Both the position numbers and the translations under genes were made by a program. A stretch of DNA of 64,000 nucleotides from JACCZX01 sp963801035 (GTDB lineage Bacteria > Pseudomonadota > Gammaproteobacteria > Burkholderiales > Burkholderiaceae_F), in the NCBI GenBank assembly GCA_963801035.1, contig CAWDDF010000003.1:62001-126000 (forward strand). The letters run 5' to 3'. Below are positions 33,339-42,717 of this stretch, in pieces (position 1 is the first letter of the stretch; each line of letters starts with the position of its first letter). The notes under the pieces were generated by a model. It was not told where the DNA came from. It saw only the letters and a list, made by a program, of their open reading frames with translations, and did not search any database.

Positions 33339-34949
33339 ATGCTTCTATCAAAAAGATCAGCGACGTTCTGGTTTGCCTTCGGCATCTGTTGCACGTTGCT
33401 GGGGGGTTGCGCGACCCCCGGCGACGAACTGCGAACGCCAAGCCCGGTCCTAATCCCGCCCGAAACTGCCCCACCCTCCGTCCCTCCTTCACCATCCGCA
33501 GCCGTCCCTTCTTCTCCTGCTTCACCCGCCAGCCCGAGTACTCAAGGATCCGCCGCGACAGCCGCCGGCGACCCCGTGGTGCCTGTGATCGTCGTTCCGG
33601 ACAACGCGCCGGTGCCGTTGCTGCAATTGCCGTCGGCCACGCCGACGCGCGACTTATGGCATCGCATCCGGCTTGGCTTCAAGATGCCCGATCTCGAGAC
33701 CCGGCTCGCCGAAGATCGCACTCGCTGGTATGCGGGCCAGCCCGACTATTTCGCTCGCATGACGCAGCGCTCGAGTCGCTATCTGTTTCATATCGTCGAA
33801 GAGATCGAGCGACGAAACATGCCTACCGAGCTCGCGTTGCTCCCGTTCGTCGAGAGCGCCTTTGTGCCCGAGGCGTTTTCGTCCGCGAAGGCGGCCGGGC
33901 TTTGGCAATTCATCCCTTCGACGGGCCGCAACTACGACCTCGAGCAGAACATGTGGAAGGACGAGCGGCGCGACGTCGTGGAATCGACGCGCGCGGCGCT
34001 CGACTATCTGCAGAAGCTGTACGACATGTTTGGCGACTGGCATCTCGCGCTCGCGTCGTATAACTGGGGCGAGGGCGCGGTGTCGCGAGCGATTGCAAAG
34101 AATCGGCGCGCCGGCAAGCCTGCACGGTATACCGATCTGAAGATGCCGAACGAGACGCAGTACTACGTGCCTAAGCTGCAGGCGATCAAAAACATCGTGG
34201 CCGAGCCCGGCAAATACGGCGTGGTTTTACCACCCATCGATAACGCACCCTATTTCATCGCCGTTCATAAGACACGCGATATCGACGTTGAGACAGCAGC
34301 GAAACTTGCGGAAATGAAAGTCGACGACTTCCGCGCGCTGAATCCTGCCTTCAACCGCCCAGTGATACTCGGCGCCGGCGGCGGCGCGCAGCTGCTGCTG
34401 CCTGCAACCAAGGTGGAAAGGTTTCAGGCGAACCTTGCGGCGTGGGAGTCGACCGGTCAGCCACTCGCGAGCTGGACAACGTATCAGACCGTTGCATCGG
34501 ATACGCTTGCCTCGGTAGCGAAGCGAGCCGGAATCAGTGAAGAGCAGCTTCGCGATGCGAATCAGATACCACCACGCTATCGCCTTGCCATCGGCTCGAC
34601 GATCCTGATCCCGCGCGACGAAACAATGGAGTCCGACATTCCCGCCGCGAGTCTCGATGGTCGCTTCTCGTTGGTGCCGGAGCAGGCAAATCTGCGCAAA
34701 GTCACCTATAGAGTCCGGCGTGGCGATACAGTCACGAGTGTCGCGCACCGCTGGAAGGTGCTGCCCAAGGATGTGATCATGTGGAACCGGCTGACTTCGC
34801 AAAGTCTGTTTGCTGGCCAGCGCCTGGAGTTGACTGTGCCGGCGGCGCAGGCTCGCACCCGCACAACGAAGAGAGCGGCGCCGACGGCACGCAAGTCGGT
34901 AACGACGGGAAGCACCGTACGCGCGCCAGTTCGCAAGCGGTCCTACTGA
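33339..34949 (+). CDS. mltD: membrane-bound lytic murein transglycosylase D
   Basis: This lipoprotein of about 536 residues has signal and lipobox LLGGC (cysteine near residue 23), then a proline/serine-rich linker. The SLT domain (about 150-290) holds the catalytic glutamate in LLPFVESAFVP and GLWQFIPSTGRNY, LALASYNWGEG. C-terminal LysM repeats are at about 375-430 (TYQTVASDTLASVAKRAGI) and 465-510 (TYRVRRGDTVTSVAHRW). It cleaves peptidoglycan in the periplasm. The ATG at 33339 was chosen because it starts the signal peptide. The last 20 residues are basic. Confidence 0.93.
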   Translation: MLLSKRSATFWFAFGICCTLLGGCATPGDELRTPSPVLIPPETAPPSVPPSPSAAVPSSPASPASPSTQGSAATAAGDPVVPVIVVPDNAPVPLLQLPSATPTRDLWHRIRLGFKMPDLETRLAEDRTRWYAGQPDYFARMTQRSSRYLFHIVEEIERRNMPTELALLPFVESAFVPEAFSSAKAAGLWQFIPSTGRNYDLEQNMWKDERRDVVESTRAALDYLQKLYDMFGDWHLALASYNWGEGAVSRAIAKNRRAGKPARYTDLKMPNETQYYVPKLQAIKNIVAEPGKYGVVLPPIDNAPYFIAVHKTRDIDVETAAKLAEMKVDDFRALNPAFNRPVILGAGGGAQLLLPATKVERFQANLAAWESTGQPLASWTTYQTVASDTLASVAKRAGISEEQLRDANQIPPRYRLAIGSTILIPRDETMESDIPAASLDGRFSLVPEQANLRKVTYRVRRGDTVTSVAHRWKVLPKDVIMWNRLTSQSLFAGQRLELTVPAAQARTRTTKRAAPTARKSVTTGSTVRAPVRKRSY

Positions 34950-34960
34950 GATAGGTCGAG

Positions 34961-35752
34961 ATGGGATTTCTGGCCGGCAAGCGCCTGCTTATCACCGGTG
35001 TTCTTTCGAATCGCTCGATTGCCTACGGCATAGCGCAAGCATGTCGGCGCGAGGGGGCCGAACTGGCATTCACCTATGTCGGAGAGCGCTTTCGCGACCG
35101 CATCGGCGAGATCGCAGCGCAGTTTGGCTCGGATCTCATCTATGACATGGATGTTGGTGACGATGCGCAAATCGCCGCCGCGTTCGATGCACTGAAACAG
35201 CGCTGGGACGGGCTCGACGGACTCGTGCATTCGATCGGATTCGCGCCGCGCGAAGCGATCGCGGGCGATTTCGTGGAGGGGCTGTCGCGCGAAAGTTTTC
35301 GAATAGCGCACGACATTTCTTCGTACAGCTTTCCTGCGCTCGCGAAGGCGGCACTGCCGCTGATGGAAGGGCGCAAGGCGTCTCTGCTGACGCTGACCTA
35401 CCTCGGTTCCACACGCGCGGTGGCGAACTACAACACGATGGGACTGGCCAAGGCGAGCCTCGAAGCGAGCGTGCGTTACCTGGCAGCCAGCCTGGGTCCG
35501 CGCGGCATTCGCGTCAATGGCATTTCGGCCGGCCCGATCCGAACGCTTGCCGCAGCGGGCATCAAGGGGTTTTCGAAGATCCTGTCGGCTGTTGAGAGTA
35601 CCGCGCCTTTGCGGCGCAACGTGACGATCGAAGACGTCGGTAACGTGGCGGCATTTTTGCTCTCTGATCTTGCGGCCGGCATCACCGCCGAGATCACCCA
35701 CGTCGATGGCGGGTTCAATGCCATGATGGGATTGCCGCTGGAAACTGAATAA
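34961..35752 (+). CDS. fabI: enoyl-[acyl-carrier-protein] reductase (NADH)
   Basis: This 263-residue enzyme does the last step of fatty-acid elongation. It begins MGFLAGKRLLITGVLSNRSI, the FabI dinucleotide motif. The catalytic tyrosine and lysine lie in YLGSTRAVANYNTMGLAKASLEAS (Y-x6-K). RVNGISAGPIRTLAAAGI is the substrate-binding loop. AGGTCGAG precedes the ATG. It is 11 bases after mltD and 10 before the next gene, so these three are probably co-transcribed. Confidence 0.96.
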   Translation: MGFLAGKRLLITGVLSNRSIAYGIAQACRREGAELAFTYVGERFRDRIGEIAAQFGSDLIYDMDVGDDAQIAAAFDALKQRWDGLDGLVHSIGFAPREAIAGDFVEGLSRESFRIAHDISSYSFPALAKAALPLMEGRKASLLTLTYLGSTRAVANYNTMGLAKASLEASVRYLAASLGPRGIRVNGISAGPIRTLAAAGIKGFSKILSAVESTAPLRRNVTIEDVGNVAAFLLSDLAAGITAEITHVDGGFNAMMGLPLETE

Positions 35753-35762
35753 GGAGAACGAG

Positions 35763-36176
35763 ATGGCTACGGCCGCCGACCTCGATATCAAGATGGACTC
35801 AGCGTCGCTGTACCGCGAGGAGATTTATACGGATCGACGCATCGGAACGATTCGCGCAATGATCCCCGTCACTTCGAAGGGCGACCCCGACACGGCGCGC
35901 GAAACGCTGTACATAGGCGAGGCGCAGATCATGACGCAGATGGGGCCGTTGCCGGTCACATTCGAGATCGATGCAACCTCCCTGGATGGCGCGGTCAGTG
36001 GCTATGCGAAGGCGGCCAAGGCCGCGGTCGAACGCACCGTTAACGAGTTGCAGGAGCTGCGCCGGCAAAGCGCATCGTCGCTCGTATTGCCTGGCCAGGG
36101 CGGAGGAAGCTTCGGGCCGGGTGGATTGGGCGGAATGGGCGGGCTGGGGGGCGGCGGGAAGATACAGGTGCCCTGA
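35763..36176 (+). CDS. conserved hypothetical protein with glycine-rich tail
   Basis: This 137-residue soluble protein follows fabI by 10 bases with AAGGAG upstream. Residues 1-105 form a compact domain (DSASLYREEIYTDRRIGTIR, then GEAQIMTQMGPLPVTFEIDA, then a long helix). The last 30 residues are a flexible glycine-rich tail with LGGMGGLGGGG and end IQVP. I recognise it as a common proteobacterial hypothetical of cytoplasmic type. Function unknown. Confidence 0.8.
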   Translation: MATAADLDIKMDSASLYREEIYTDRRIGTIRAMIPVTSKGDPDTARETLYIGEAQIMTQMGPLPVTFEIDATSLDGAVSGYAKAAKAAVERTVNELQELRRQSASSLVLPGQGGGSFGPGGLGGMGGLGGGGKIQVP

Positions 36177-36180
36177 GTCA

Positions 36181-36591
36181 TTAGCTGGCAAACCGCATGT
36201 GGATGTAGAGGTAAAACGGTGCACGCGGCGGCGGCGGGAAGCGATCAAACAGCAATCGCCCACGAACGCATGCATACACCGGCGGGCTGCGGTCGCTCCA
36301 TAGCTTCAGCACTTTCCCTTCGCTATCAAGAGCTGCGACGAACGAGAACGGAGTCTGATCGGGCTGTGGCAGCGCCGCCTGACACTCGCGCAGGTGCGCC
36401 CGATAACTTGCGCTGAACTGCGGCAATAGCGCACTGCGGTGGTAGTCCGTCGTTACCGGGTCCTTCTCGTCGCGCCGGCCCAGCTCCTGTGCTTCGACAA
36501 ACGACTCCGCGAGCGAAGTCTGCGCAGCGAGCGGTGGCAGCGATAACGCAACCCCCCCTAGCATCATGAGCATGCAATGGATGACCTTCAT
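36181..36591 (-). CDS. hypothetical exported protein
   Basis: This protein of about 136 residues has a signal peptide (about 1-24, LPPLAAQ). The mature part has two cysteines (LRECQAALP and YACVRGRLL) and ends with aromatic strands (APFYLYIHMRF), resembling the TonB-like C-terminal strand pattern of small exported proteins. The ATG at 36591 is chosen for the signal peptide. It is convergent with the glycine-tail protein, and divergent from selD. Confidence 0.65.
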   Translation of the reverse strand: MKVIHCMLMMLGGVALSLPPLAAQTSLAESFVEAQELGRRDEKDPVTTDYHRSALLPQFSASYRAHLRECQAALPQPDQTPFSFVAALDSEGKVLKLWSDRSPPVYACVRGRLLFDRFPPPPRAPFYLYIHMRFAS

Positions 36592-36612
36592 CGGTCGATC
36601 ATAATTCGGAAT

Positions 36613-37660
36613 ATGAATGCACCTCATGACCTGAAGTTCAAGCTGACGTCATTTGCACACGGTGGCGGATGCGGCTGCAAGATTGCACCCGGCGTGTTGA
36701 GCGAAATTCTGCACGGAGTTCGCGGCATCGTGCCATCGCAGTTACTGGTCGGCATCGAAACCGCCGACGATGCTGCGGTCTACCAACTGAACGACGAGCA
36801 GGCGCTCGTTGCCACTACCGATTTTTTTACACCGGTCGTCGACGATCCATACGACTTTGGGCGAATCGCCGCGACCAACGCGATCTCGGATGTTTATGCA
36901 ATGGGTGGCACTCCGATCATGGCGCTCGCACTGCTCGGCATGCCCATCGACAAGATTCCGATCGAAGTGATACGGCGCATCGCCGAAGGCGGCCAATCGG
37001 TCTGCAACGCAATTGGCATCCCGATTGCGGGCGGCCATACGATCGATTCTGCAGAGCCGATCTACGGACTCGTCGCACTCGGCCTGGTTCATCCCGCGAA
37101 GGTGAAGAAGAACAGCAGCGCAAAAGCCGGCGACATACTGATTCTTGGCAAGCCGCTCGGGGTCGGTGTCTACTCTGCCGCACTGAAAAAAGGGGTGCTC
37201 GACACAGCGAGCTACGCGCAGATGATTGCAAGCACGACGCAGTTGAACACGCCGGGCCGCAAGCTGGCGGATATGCCTGACGTGCACGCGATGACTGATG
37301 TCACCGGCTTTGGGCTGCTCGGACACTTGAATGAAATTGCGCGAGGCAGTGGACTGGCGGCAACGGTGGATTTGAATTCGGTGCCATGGCTGCCGGGTGT
37401 TGAGCAGCTTGCGGCAAGCGGCCACATTACAGGCGCATCGAATCGAAACTGGGCCGGGTACGGCGAGCACGTGAAATTGAACAACGTCTCCGATGTCACG
37501 AAAGCATTGCTGACCGATCCACAGACCAGCGGCGGTTTGCTGCTGGCCTGCGCACCCGCGAGCGGTGGATGATGTACTCGCGATTTTTCGAGCGGAAGGC
37601 TTCGATCGTGCGAGCGTGATCGGCAGTCTTCGCGAAGGCAATGGCGTAACCGTTACCTGA
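36613..37660 (+). CDS. selD: selenide, water dikinase (frameshifted near its 3' end)
   Basis: The protein is about 348 residues once a one-base shift near 37560 is repaired. The P-loop-like start FAHGGGCGCKIAPGVL carries the catalytic Cys/Cys pair in place of selenocysteine. ATTDFFTPVVDDPYDFGRIAATNAISDVYAMGG, GGHTIDSAEPIYG and LLTDPQTSGGLLLAC follow. The frame then stops after ASGG. The expected last 32 residues (VDDVLAIFRAEGFDRASVIG...) continue in another frame to 37660. SelD makes selenophosphate for selenocysteine or selenouridine. The break may be a sequence error. Confidence 0.9.
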
Positions 37661-37663
37661 CGC

Positions 37664-38179
37664 ATGTACTCGCGACGCAGCCTGGTTGTCGGCGCGCTGC
37701 TTGCCGCGTTTGTCTCCCGCGTGAACGGTGCTGAGCTGAAGCGCTGGAAAGGAAAGCCGGCCGCGCCGGCGATCGATCTAATGACGGCAGACGGCAGGCC
37801 GCTTTCGCTGCAAGCGCTGCGCGGCAAGGTCGTGCTGGTGAACTTCTGGGCAACATGGTGTGAGCCGTGCATTAGGGAAATGCCGTCGCTGCAGCAACTG
37901 CGCGACCAATTACACGCAGACGGGTTTGAAGTACTCGCGGTCAACTACCAGGAAGGGCCGGCGCGCATCAACAGCTTCATCGAGAAATTGCAACTCTCGC
38001 TGCCGGTCGTACGTGACACCGACGGCAGCGTGGCGCGGGCGTGGGGCGCGCGCATATTCCCCGCGAACTACCTCGTCGATCGCGCCGGCAACATCCGCCA
38101 TTCGATGAGCGGCGCCGCGGATTGGACAAGCCCATCGCTAGTCAGCACAATCCGAACGTTGCTGACTGCGCAGCGATAG
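37664..38179 (+). CDS. TlpA-family thioredoxin-like protein
   Basis: This 171-residue protein has an N-terminal signal (about 1-22) and one thioredoxin fold. The redox motif is FWATWCEPC (about residue 70), and IFPANYLVDRAGNI holds the cis-proline region. TlpA/ResA-like proteins reduce disulfides in the periplasm, often for cytochrome maturation. The gene starts 3 bases after the repaired end of selD, so they may be an operon. No cytochrome genes are nearby. Confidence 0.9.
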   Translation: MYSRRSLVVGALLAAFVSRVNGAELKRWKGKPAAPAIDLMTADGRPLSLQALRGKVVLVNFWATWCEPCIREMPSLQQLRDQLHADGFEVLAVNYQEGPARINSFIEKLQLSLPVVRDTDGSVARAWGARIFPANYLVDRAGNIRHSMSGAADWTSPSLVSTIRTLLTAQR

Positions 38180-38231
38180 CAGTCAATAACGCATCGTTGG
38201 CGCGTGCCGCCACATCTATTCGGAGACACCC

Positions 38232-39302
38232 ATGAAACGCCGGACGCTGATCACCGCGGGCCCTGCCGCTGGCTTGCTGGCCCTTACACCTTTTGCTGCT
38301 CGCGCGCAGGTCACCAGCGCCTGGCGCACTTTCGAAGTTGTGACACGCGTCGAGGTCGCCGCGCCTGCCGGACAAGTGATGGTGTGGGTCCCCCTGCCGC
38401 TGTCGCAGGACACCGATTGGTTTCAAACTTTGGAGAATTCGGTGACGGGCAACTTCACCGTTAACAACGACGTGATCGAGCCCAACTATCGTGCCGCGAT
38501 TGGCGCAGCGGTGTTCAGACCGAGCGAAGCTCAGCCGGTGTTCGAAGTGACCAGCCGTTTTCGCACTCGGGATCGCAAGGTTGAATTCAAGCCGGGCGCG
38601 GGAACGTTGGCGAGTGCGGCCGAGCAGGCCGTTTACCTGAAGCCAACCGCTTTCATGCCAACCGACGGGATCGTGCGCGAGACCGCGTTGAAAGCCACGC
38701 GCGGCGCGCGGACAGACGTCGAAAAGGCACGCGCGATCTATGACTGGATGGTCGAGAACACCGAGCGCAACGCGAAGACGCGTGGCTGCGGCGTCGGCGA
38801 TGTCAAGGCGATGCTCGAGAGCAACAACCTGAGCGGCAAGTGTGCCGATCTGAATGCGCTGTTCGTCGCGCTCGCACGCTCAGTGGGTGTGCCGGCACGC
38901 GACGTGTACGGCGTGCGCGTCGCCGATTCAAACCGTGGCTACAAGAGCCTGGGGAAATCAGGCGATATCACCCGCGCCCAGCATTGCCGCGCCGAGTTTT
39001 ACGCGCAGAACATTGGCTGGGTACCGGTTGATCCGGCCGATGTGCGTAAGGTCGTACTGGAAGAAAAGCCCGGGCTTACGCTGAGCGATGACGTTGTCAA
39101 ACAGGCGCGGTCGATGCTTTGGGGCGGCTGGGAAGGCAACTGGCTTGCCTACAACTATGCACACGACGTGCGGTTGCCGGGATCGAGTAAAGCACCGCTT
39201 CCGTTCTTCATGTATCCGCAGGCAGAGAACGCACAGGGCCGGATGGACAGCCTCGATCCGGACAACTTCAAGTATCGAATGACTGCGCGCGAAGTTACCT
39301 AG
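38232..39302 (+). CDS. exported transglutaminase-like domain protein
   Basis: This 356-residue protein has a signal peptide (cut after AARAQ, about residue 26) with a twin-arginine-like MKRRTLITAG start. The transglutaminase core holds the catalytic cysteine in LSGKCADLNALFVALAR (about residue 214), the histidine in AQHCRAEFY and the aspartate in WVPVDPADVRK. Such proteins act as proteases or crosslinkers in the periplasm. It follows tlpA by 52 bases on the same strand. Confidence 0.87.
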   Translation: MKRRTLITAGPAAGLLALTPFAARAQVTSAWRTFEVVTRVEVAAPAGQVMVWVPLPLSQDTDWFQTLENSVTGNFTVNNDVIEPNYRAAIGAAVFRPSEAQPVFEVTSRFRTRDRKVEFKPGAGTLASAAEQAVYLKPTAFMPTDGIVRETALKATRGARTDVEKARAIYDWMVENTERNAKTRGCGVGDVKAMLESNNLSGKCADLNALFVALARSVGVPARDVYGVRVADSNRGYKSLGKSGDITRAQHCRAEFYAQNIGWVPVDPADVRKVVLEEKPGLTLSDDVVKQARSMLWGGWEGNWLAYNYAHDVRLPGSSKAPLPFFMYPQAENAQGRMDSLDPDNFKYRMTAREVT

Positions 39303-39304
39303 CG

Positions 39305-41416
39305 TTACTTTTTCGCCGGCACGTCGACGATAGGTGCGGGCGGCTCGGTGCGTTTCTTTTGCATGTCGATGATCGGCGCCGGTGACGAACCTTTTTCTTC
39401 GGCAGTCGGCGCGTCACCGACTTTTTTTCCGGATTGCTTAACGGCCCCCGTCACCGATCCGAGCACAGATTGACAGTCGGCGTTCTGGCCAGGGCCGGTT
39501 TCTACCAACGGGATCAAGGCCAACAATGGATTCACGACACCGAGTGCCACGGCGCTCAGGCCGCGTCCGACCGTTTGGCCCGACACGCCGAAATCTATGT
39601 CGCGAAATGTTCCGTGAATCCGAACCGGGCCACGCAAAGAGAAAAGGCCCGCCTTCTTGGGCTTGGGCTCAAGCGTGATGTCAAGTGTTTCCTGGCCCAA
39701 ATCAACCGTGCCATAGCCTGTAATGTTCGACTCGTCGGTGTCGAACACGAACAGATTCAAAGTTCCCAAACCATCGTCAACTGAAAACGCAGCGGCACCG
39801 CACCGGATCTGGGTGGGGCGGTCGCCGCCGAAGAGCAGCGGTAACAACTCGCCGACGTGCAAATTTACAAGCCACACGCCAAGCTCAGACACTCGCCCGC
39901 CTGCCATTCCGAAGTTCATCGTGCCGTCGGCCGTGGCCATCATGTCCGCGATCGAATTGCCGCGGCCCGCGAGACGAATTTGCGCGCCTACCGACCCGGT
40001 GCTCGTATTCTTGATCGCCTCAACCGTCGGGAACAACTGTCCGAGCCGAACGCGCCTCAAGTCGATCGAAGCCTTGGCAGCGATTGGATTGCTACGCGCG
40101 TCCAGCGTCACCGTCGACACCAGGTTTCCCCCTGCCACGCCGAAGTTCAACGGATCCAACACCAGAACTCCGCTGTTGAGCTTCACATGCGTAGAAAAAT
40201 TTTCGAGCGGAACCTGCTCGGGAATTTTTAGTGTCGCCGCAGCAAGCTGCACATCGGCGTCCATCGCATTGAGCTTCTGTAGATTGAAATCGTTGTCCGG
40301 GAAAACTTTTCCCGCCGGCAGCTTTGCCGGCGCCGCTTTCGCCGGCGTCGGCGTCGCCTTGGGTGCGGCCGGCGGGCTGCCCGAACCGGTACGAGGCGAA
40401 AGACCGATCAACGGCCCCAGGTCGGCCAGATCGAGGCTGCGGCTCTTCAGTGTTGCCGTCAACAGCGGCCGCGGAGTACGCCGCTCATATCGCCAATCGC
40501 CGGCCAGGTCTGTATTTCCGATCACGCCGCTGGAGCCGGTATACGTGTACACCTCGCCCTCTCGCACCAAGCGTCCTGTAACGCGGTACGGCGGCGTTTC
40601 CGGCAGCGCCAATGGCAGCGTCGGATAAAGCGACCCAAGACTGGGCCCACTCATCGACACCTTGGCATCGATACGACTCAAATTTCTCACGTCGGCCACA
40701 TGGCCTTCAGCGTTGATCGAGGTTTTCGCAAAGCGCAGAGCAAGGCGTAGCGGAAACGGGTCTCTCAAGTCACGTAGCGATAAGACGTCGCCAACATCGG
40801 CAGTACCTTCGAAGGGGTTACCGCGCCACTTTCCGCCAAAGGTCATGCGCTGCTCATACGGACCGTCGCGGCGCGACTCTCCGCGCGCTTGAAGGTCGAT
40901 GTCTTGAATCGCATCGCGATACGACAGGCTCGCGTCAATCAACGCGAGCGACTGCACGTCAACAGTGCGTGTCGAGGGTTCGTCGTCTGCTCTCTTGCGT
41001 AGCTGCCAATTGGCACGGCCATTCTTGTCGCGCAGCAGATTGACCTCGCCGCCGGTCAGTCGTACGTGTGGCAAAACGATGTTGTTGGTAAACAGCGACG
41101 GCAGGCTGATGCTGAACATCAGCTCACGCAAAGCGGCAAGCGGCTTCTTGCCCGCCCACTCTGCGTTGCCGATTGAAATGTCGGACATGATGATGCGAGG
41201 TGGCAGCGCCAGCTCGACGTCGAGATGACCGATCTGCACCGGCCGTCCACTGGATTCGCTTAGGTAGCGTTCCAGTGGCCCGCGAAACCAGTTCCAGTCG
41301 AAGATCGCGATGAACAACACAAGTGCGACCGCGAGCGCTCCCACCACCCAAGGCCAACGCCGCTTGCGGGATGTGGCGGGTGCCGCACTGTCGGAAGATT
41401 TTTTGGGAGAGGCCAC
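39305..41416 (-). CDS. AsmA family protein
   Basis: This protein of about 703 residues has an N-terminal membrane helix (about residues 20-40), the AsmA N-terminal module (NWFRGPLERYLSESSGRPVQIG, then LPPRIIMSDISIGNAEWAGKKP) and the C-terminal half (GDRPTQIRCGAAAFSVDDGLG, then VDLGQETLDITLEPKPKK). AsmA-type proteins span the periplasm and are thought to move lipids between membranes. A proline/alanine-rich linker is near the middle. A GTG at 41416 starts just before the basic membrane anchor; the long frame upstream is unlike protein. It ends close to the transglutaminase gene. Confidence 0.9.
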   Translation of the reverse strand: MASPKKSSDSAAPATSRKRRWPWVVGALAVALVLFIAIFDWNWFRGPLERYLSESSGRPVQIGHLDVELALPPRIIMSDISIGNAEWAGKKPLAALRELMFSISLPSLFTNNIVLPHVRLTGGEVNLLRDKNGRANWQLRKRADDEPSTRTVDVQSLALIDASLSYRDAIQDIDLQARGESRRDGPYEQRMTFGGKWRGNPFEGTADVGDVLSLRDLRDPFPLRLALRFAKTSINAEGHVADVRNLSRIDAKVSMSGPSLGSLYPTLPLALPETPPYRVTGRLVREGEVYTYTGSSGVIGNTDLAGDWRYERRTPRPLLTATLKSRSLDLADLGPLIGLSPRTGSGSPPAAPKATPTPAKAAPAKLPAGKVFPDNDFNLQKLNAMDADVQLAAATLKIPEQVPLENFSTHVKLNSGVLVLDPLNFGVAGGNLVSTVTLDARSNPIAAKASIDLRRVRLGQLFPTVEAIKNTSTGSVGAQIRLAGRGNSIADMMATADGTMNFGMAGGRVSELGVWLVNLHVGELLPLLFGGDRPTQIRCGAAAFSVDDGLGTLNLFVFDTDESNITGYGTVDLGQETLDITLEPKPKKAGLFSLRGPVRIHGTFRDIDFGVSGQTVGRGLSAVALGVVNPLLALIPLVETGPGQNADCQSVLGSVTGAVKQSGKKVGDAPTAEEKGSSPAPIIDMQKKRTEPPAPIVDVPAKK

Positions 41417-41520
41417 GGCACGAAAAATGCAAGTGCCATGCCCACCTGAGCTAAGAATCGTGCAGCGCCCGGGGCAGCGGCTCAGGTTATTGTCACGAAC
41501 TACGAATCGAGATCTCTGAA

Positions 41521-42708
41521 TTGAAAACTGAATTGAAGCGCGCACGCGCGTTTACCGACTCTCTATTCGGGATGGTTGCGCGCAACACACTCTACGAGCG
41601 GCCAATTCCAGCTCGCCATCGGCTTATCTTCTATGTTGGGCATCTGGAAGCGTTCGACTGGAATCAACTCGCGCGCGGAGTGCTCGGACAGCCATCGTTC
41701 GATCCGTCGTTCGACTCGTTGTTTGAGGCAGGCATCGATCCTCCACCCGGCCAAGCTCCGCAGGACACCCCCGCTGACTGGCCTGCTCTGGAAGCCGTGC
41801 AAGCGTATGTGACCCGCACTCGGGCCGCGATCGATGAACTCTGGGACACAGTTCCTGCCAACATGCAGCAGATGGTTGTCGAACATCGCTGGATGCATGC
41901 GGAAACGATCTCTTACATACTGCATCAACTGGATCCAGGTTTGAAGCGACCAGCGCTTTCCTCAAGCTCTGTGGTGTCCGCTGCCGTCGCACCGTCAGCT
42001 CGTTTCATAGAGATCGAGGCGGGCATGACGCAGTTGGGACAGCCGAACGGAGAGTTTGGTTGGGATAACGAATTTCCGGCGCACGTCGAGTCGGTTCCCG
42101 CGTTCGAAATCAGCCAGCACAAAGTGACGAATGGCGAGTACCTGCGGTTCGTCGATCAAGGCGGACCAACTCCGCTGTTCTGGCAAATGCGAAATGGCCA
42201 ATGGCATCTTCGTCGCATGCTGGATGAGGTCCCGCTGCCACTCGACGCACCGGTCTATGCGACGCATCAACAAGCGGATTTGTACGCGCGATGGGCGGGA
42301 GCTTCGCTTCCAACCGAAGCTGAATGGCACCGAGCTGCCTATCGGAATGATGAACAGGCGTATCCCTGGGGCAATGCCGCCCCCAACGGCATCCATGGCA
42401 ACTTCGATTTCGCGTTCTGGGATCCCGTCTCTGTCAATGCGCATCCGGGCGGCGACAGCGGCTATGGGGTCTCGCAAATGATCGGCAACGGATGGGAGTG
42501 GACGTCGACCCCGTTCAAAGGGTTCGATGGGTTTAAGGCGAGCTCTTATTACCCGACCTATTCAGCGAACTTCTTCGATGACGAACACTACGTGCTCAAA
42601 GGCGGCTCACCAGTGACGTCGCGCAATCTGCTGCGCCGCTCGTTTCGTAACTGGTTTCGCGCGGACTATCCGTACGTCTATTCGACGATCAGGTTGGTGC
42701 GCCGTTGA
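41521..42708 (+). CDS. egtB: ergothioneine biosynthesis EgtB-like iron enzyme
   Basis: This 395-residue protein joins a DinB-like N-terminal helical domain with a formylglycine-generating-enzyme-like C-terminal domain. Iron ligands are expected in FYVGHLEAFDW and in HRWMHAETISY (HxxxHxE). The C-terminal part has GWDNEFPAHVESVPAFEIS, VTNGEYLRF and the FGE-type GNGWEWTSTPF. EgtB couples oxygen to C-S bond formation on trimethylhistidine. It is convergent with egtD, the methyltransferase that makes that substrate, which supports the assignment. Confidence 0.87.
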   Translation: MKTELKRARAFTDSLFGMVARNTLYERPIPARHRLIFYVGHLEAFDWNQLARGVLGQPSFDPSFDSLFEAGIDPPPGQAPQDTPADWPALEAVQAYVTRTRAAIDELWDTVPANMQQMVVEHRWMHAETISYILHQLDPGLKRPALSSSSVVSAAVAPSARFIEIEAGMTQLGQPNGEFGWDNEFPAHVESVPAFEISQHKVTNGEYLRFVDQGGPTPLFWQMRNGQWHLRRMLDEVPLPLDAPVYATHQQADLYARWAGASLPTEAEWHRAAYRNDEQAYPWGNAAPNGIHGNFDFAFWDPVSVNAHPGGDSGYGVSQMIGNGWEWTSTPFKGFDGFKASSYYPTYSANFFDDEHYVLKGGSPVTSRNLLRRSFRNWFRADYPYVYSTIRLVRR

Positions 42709-42717
42709 TATGCAGCA

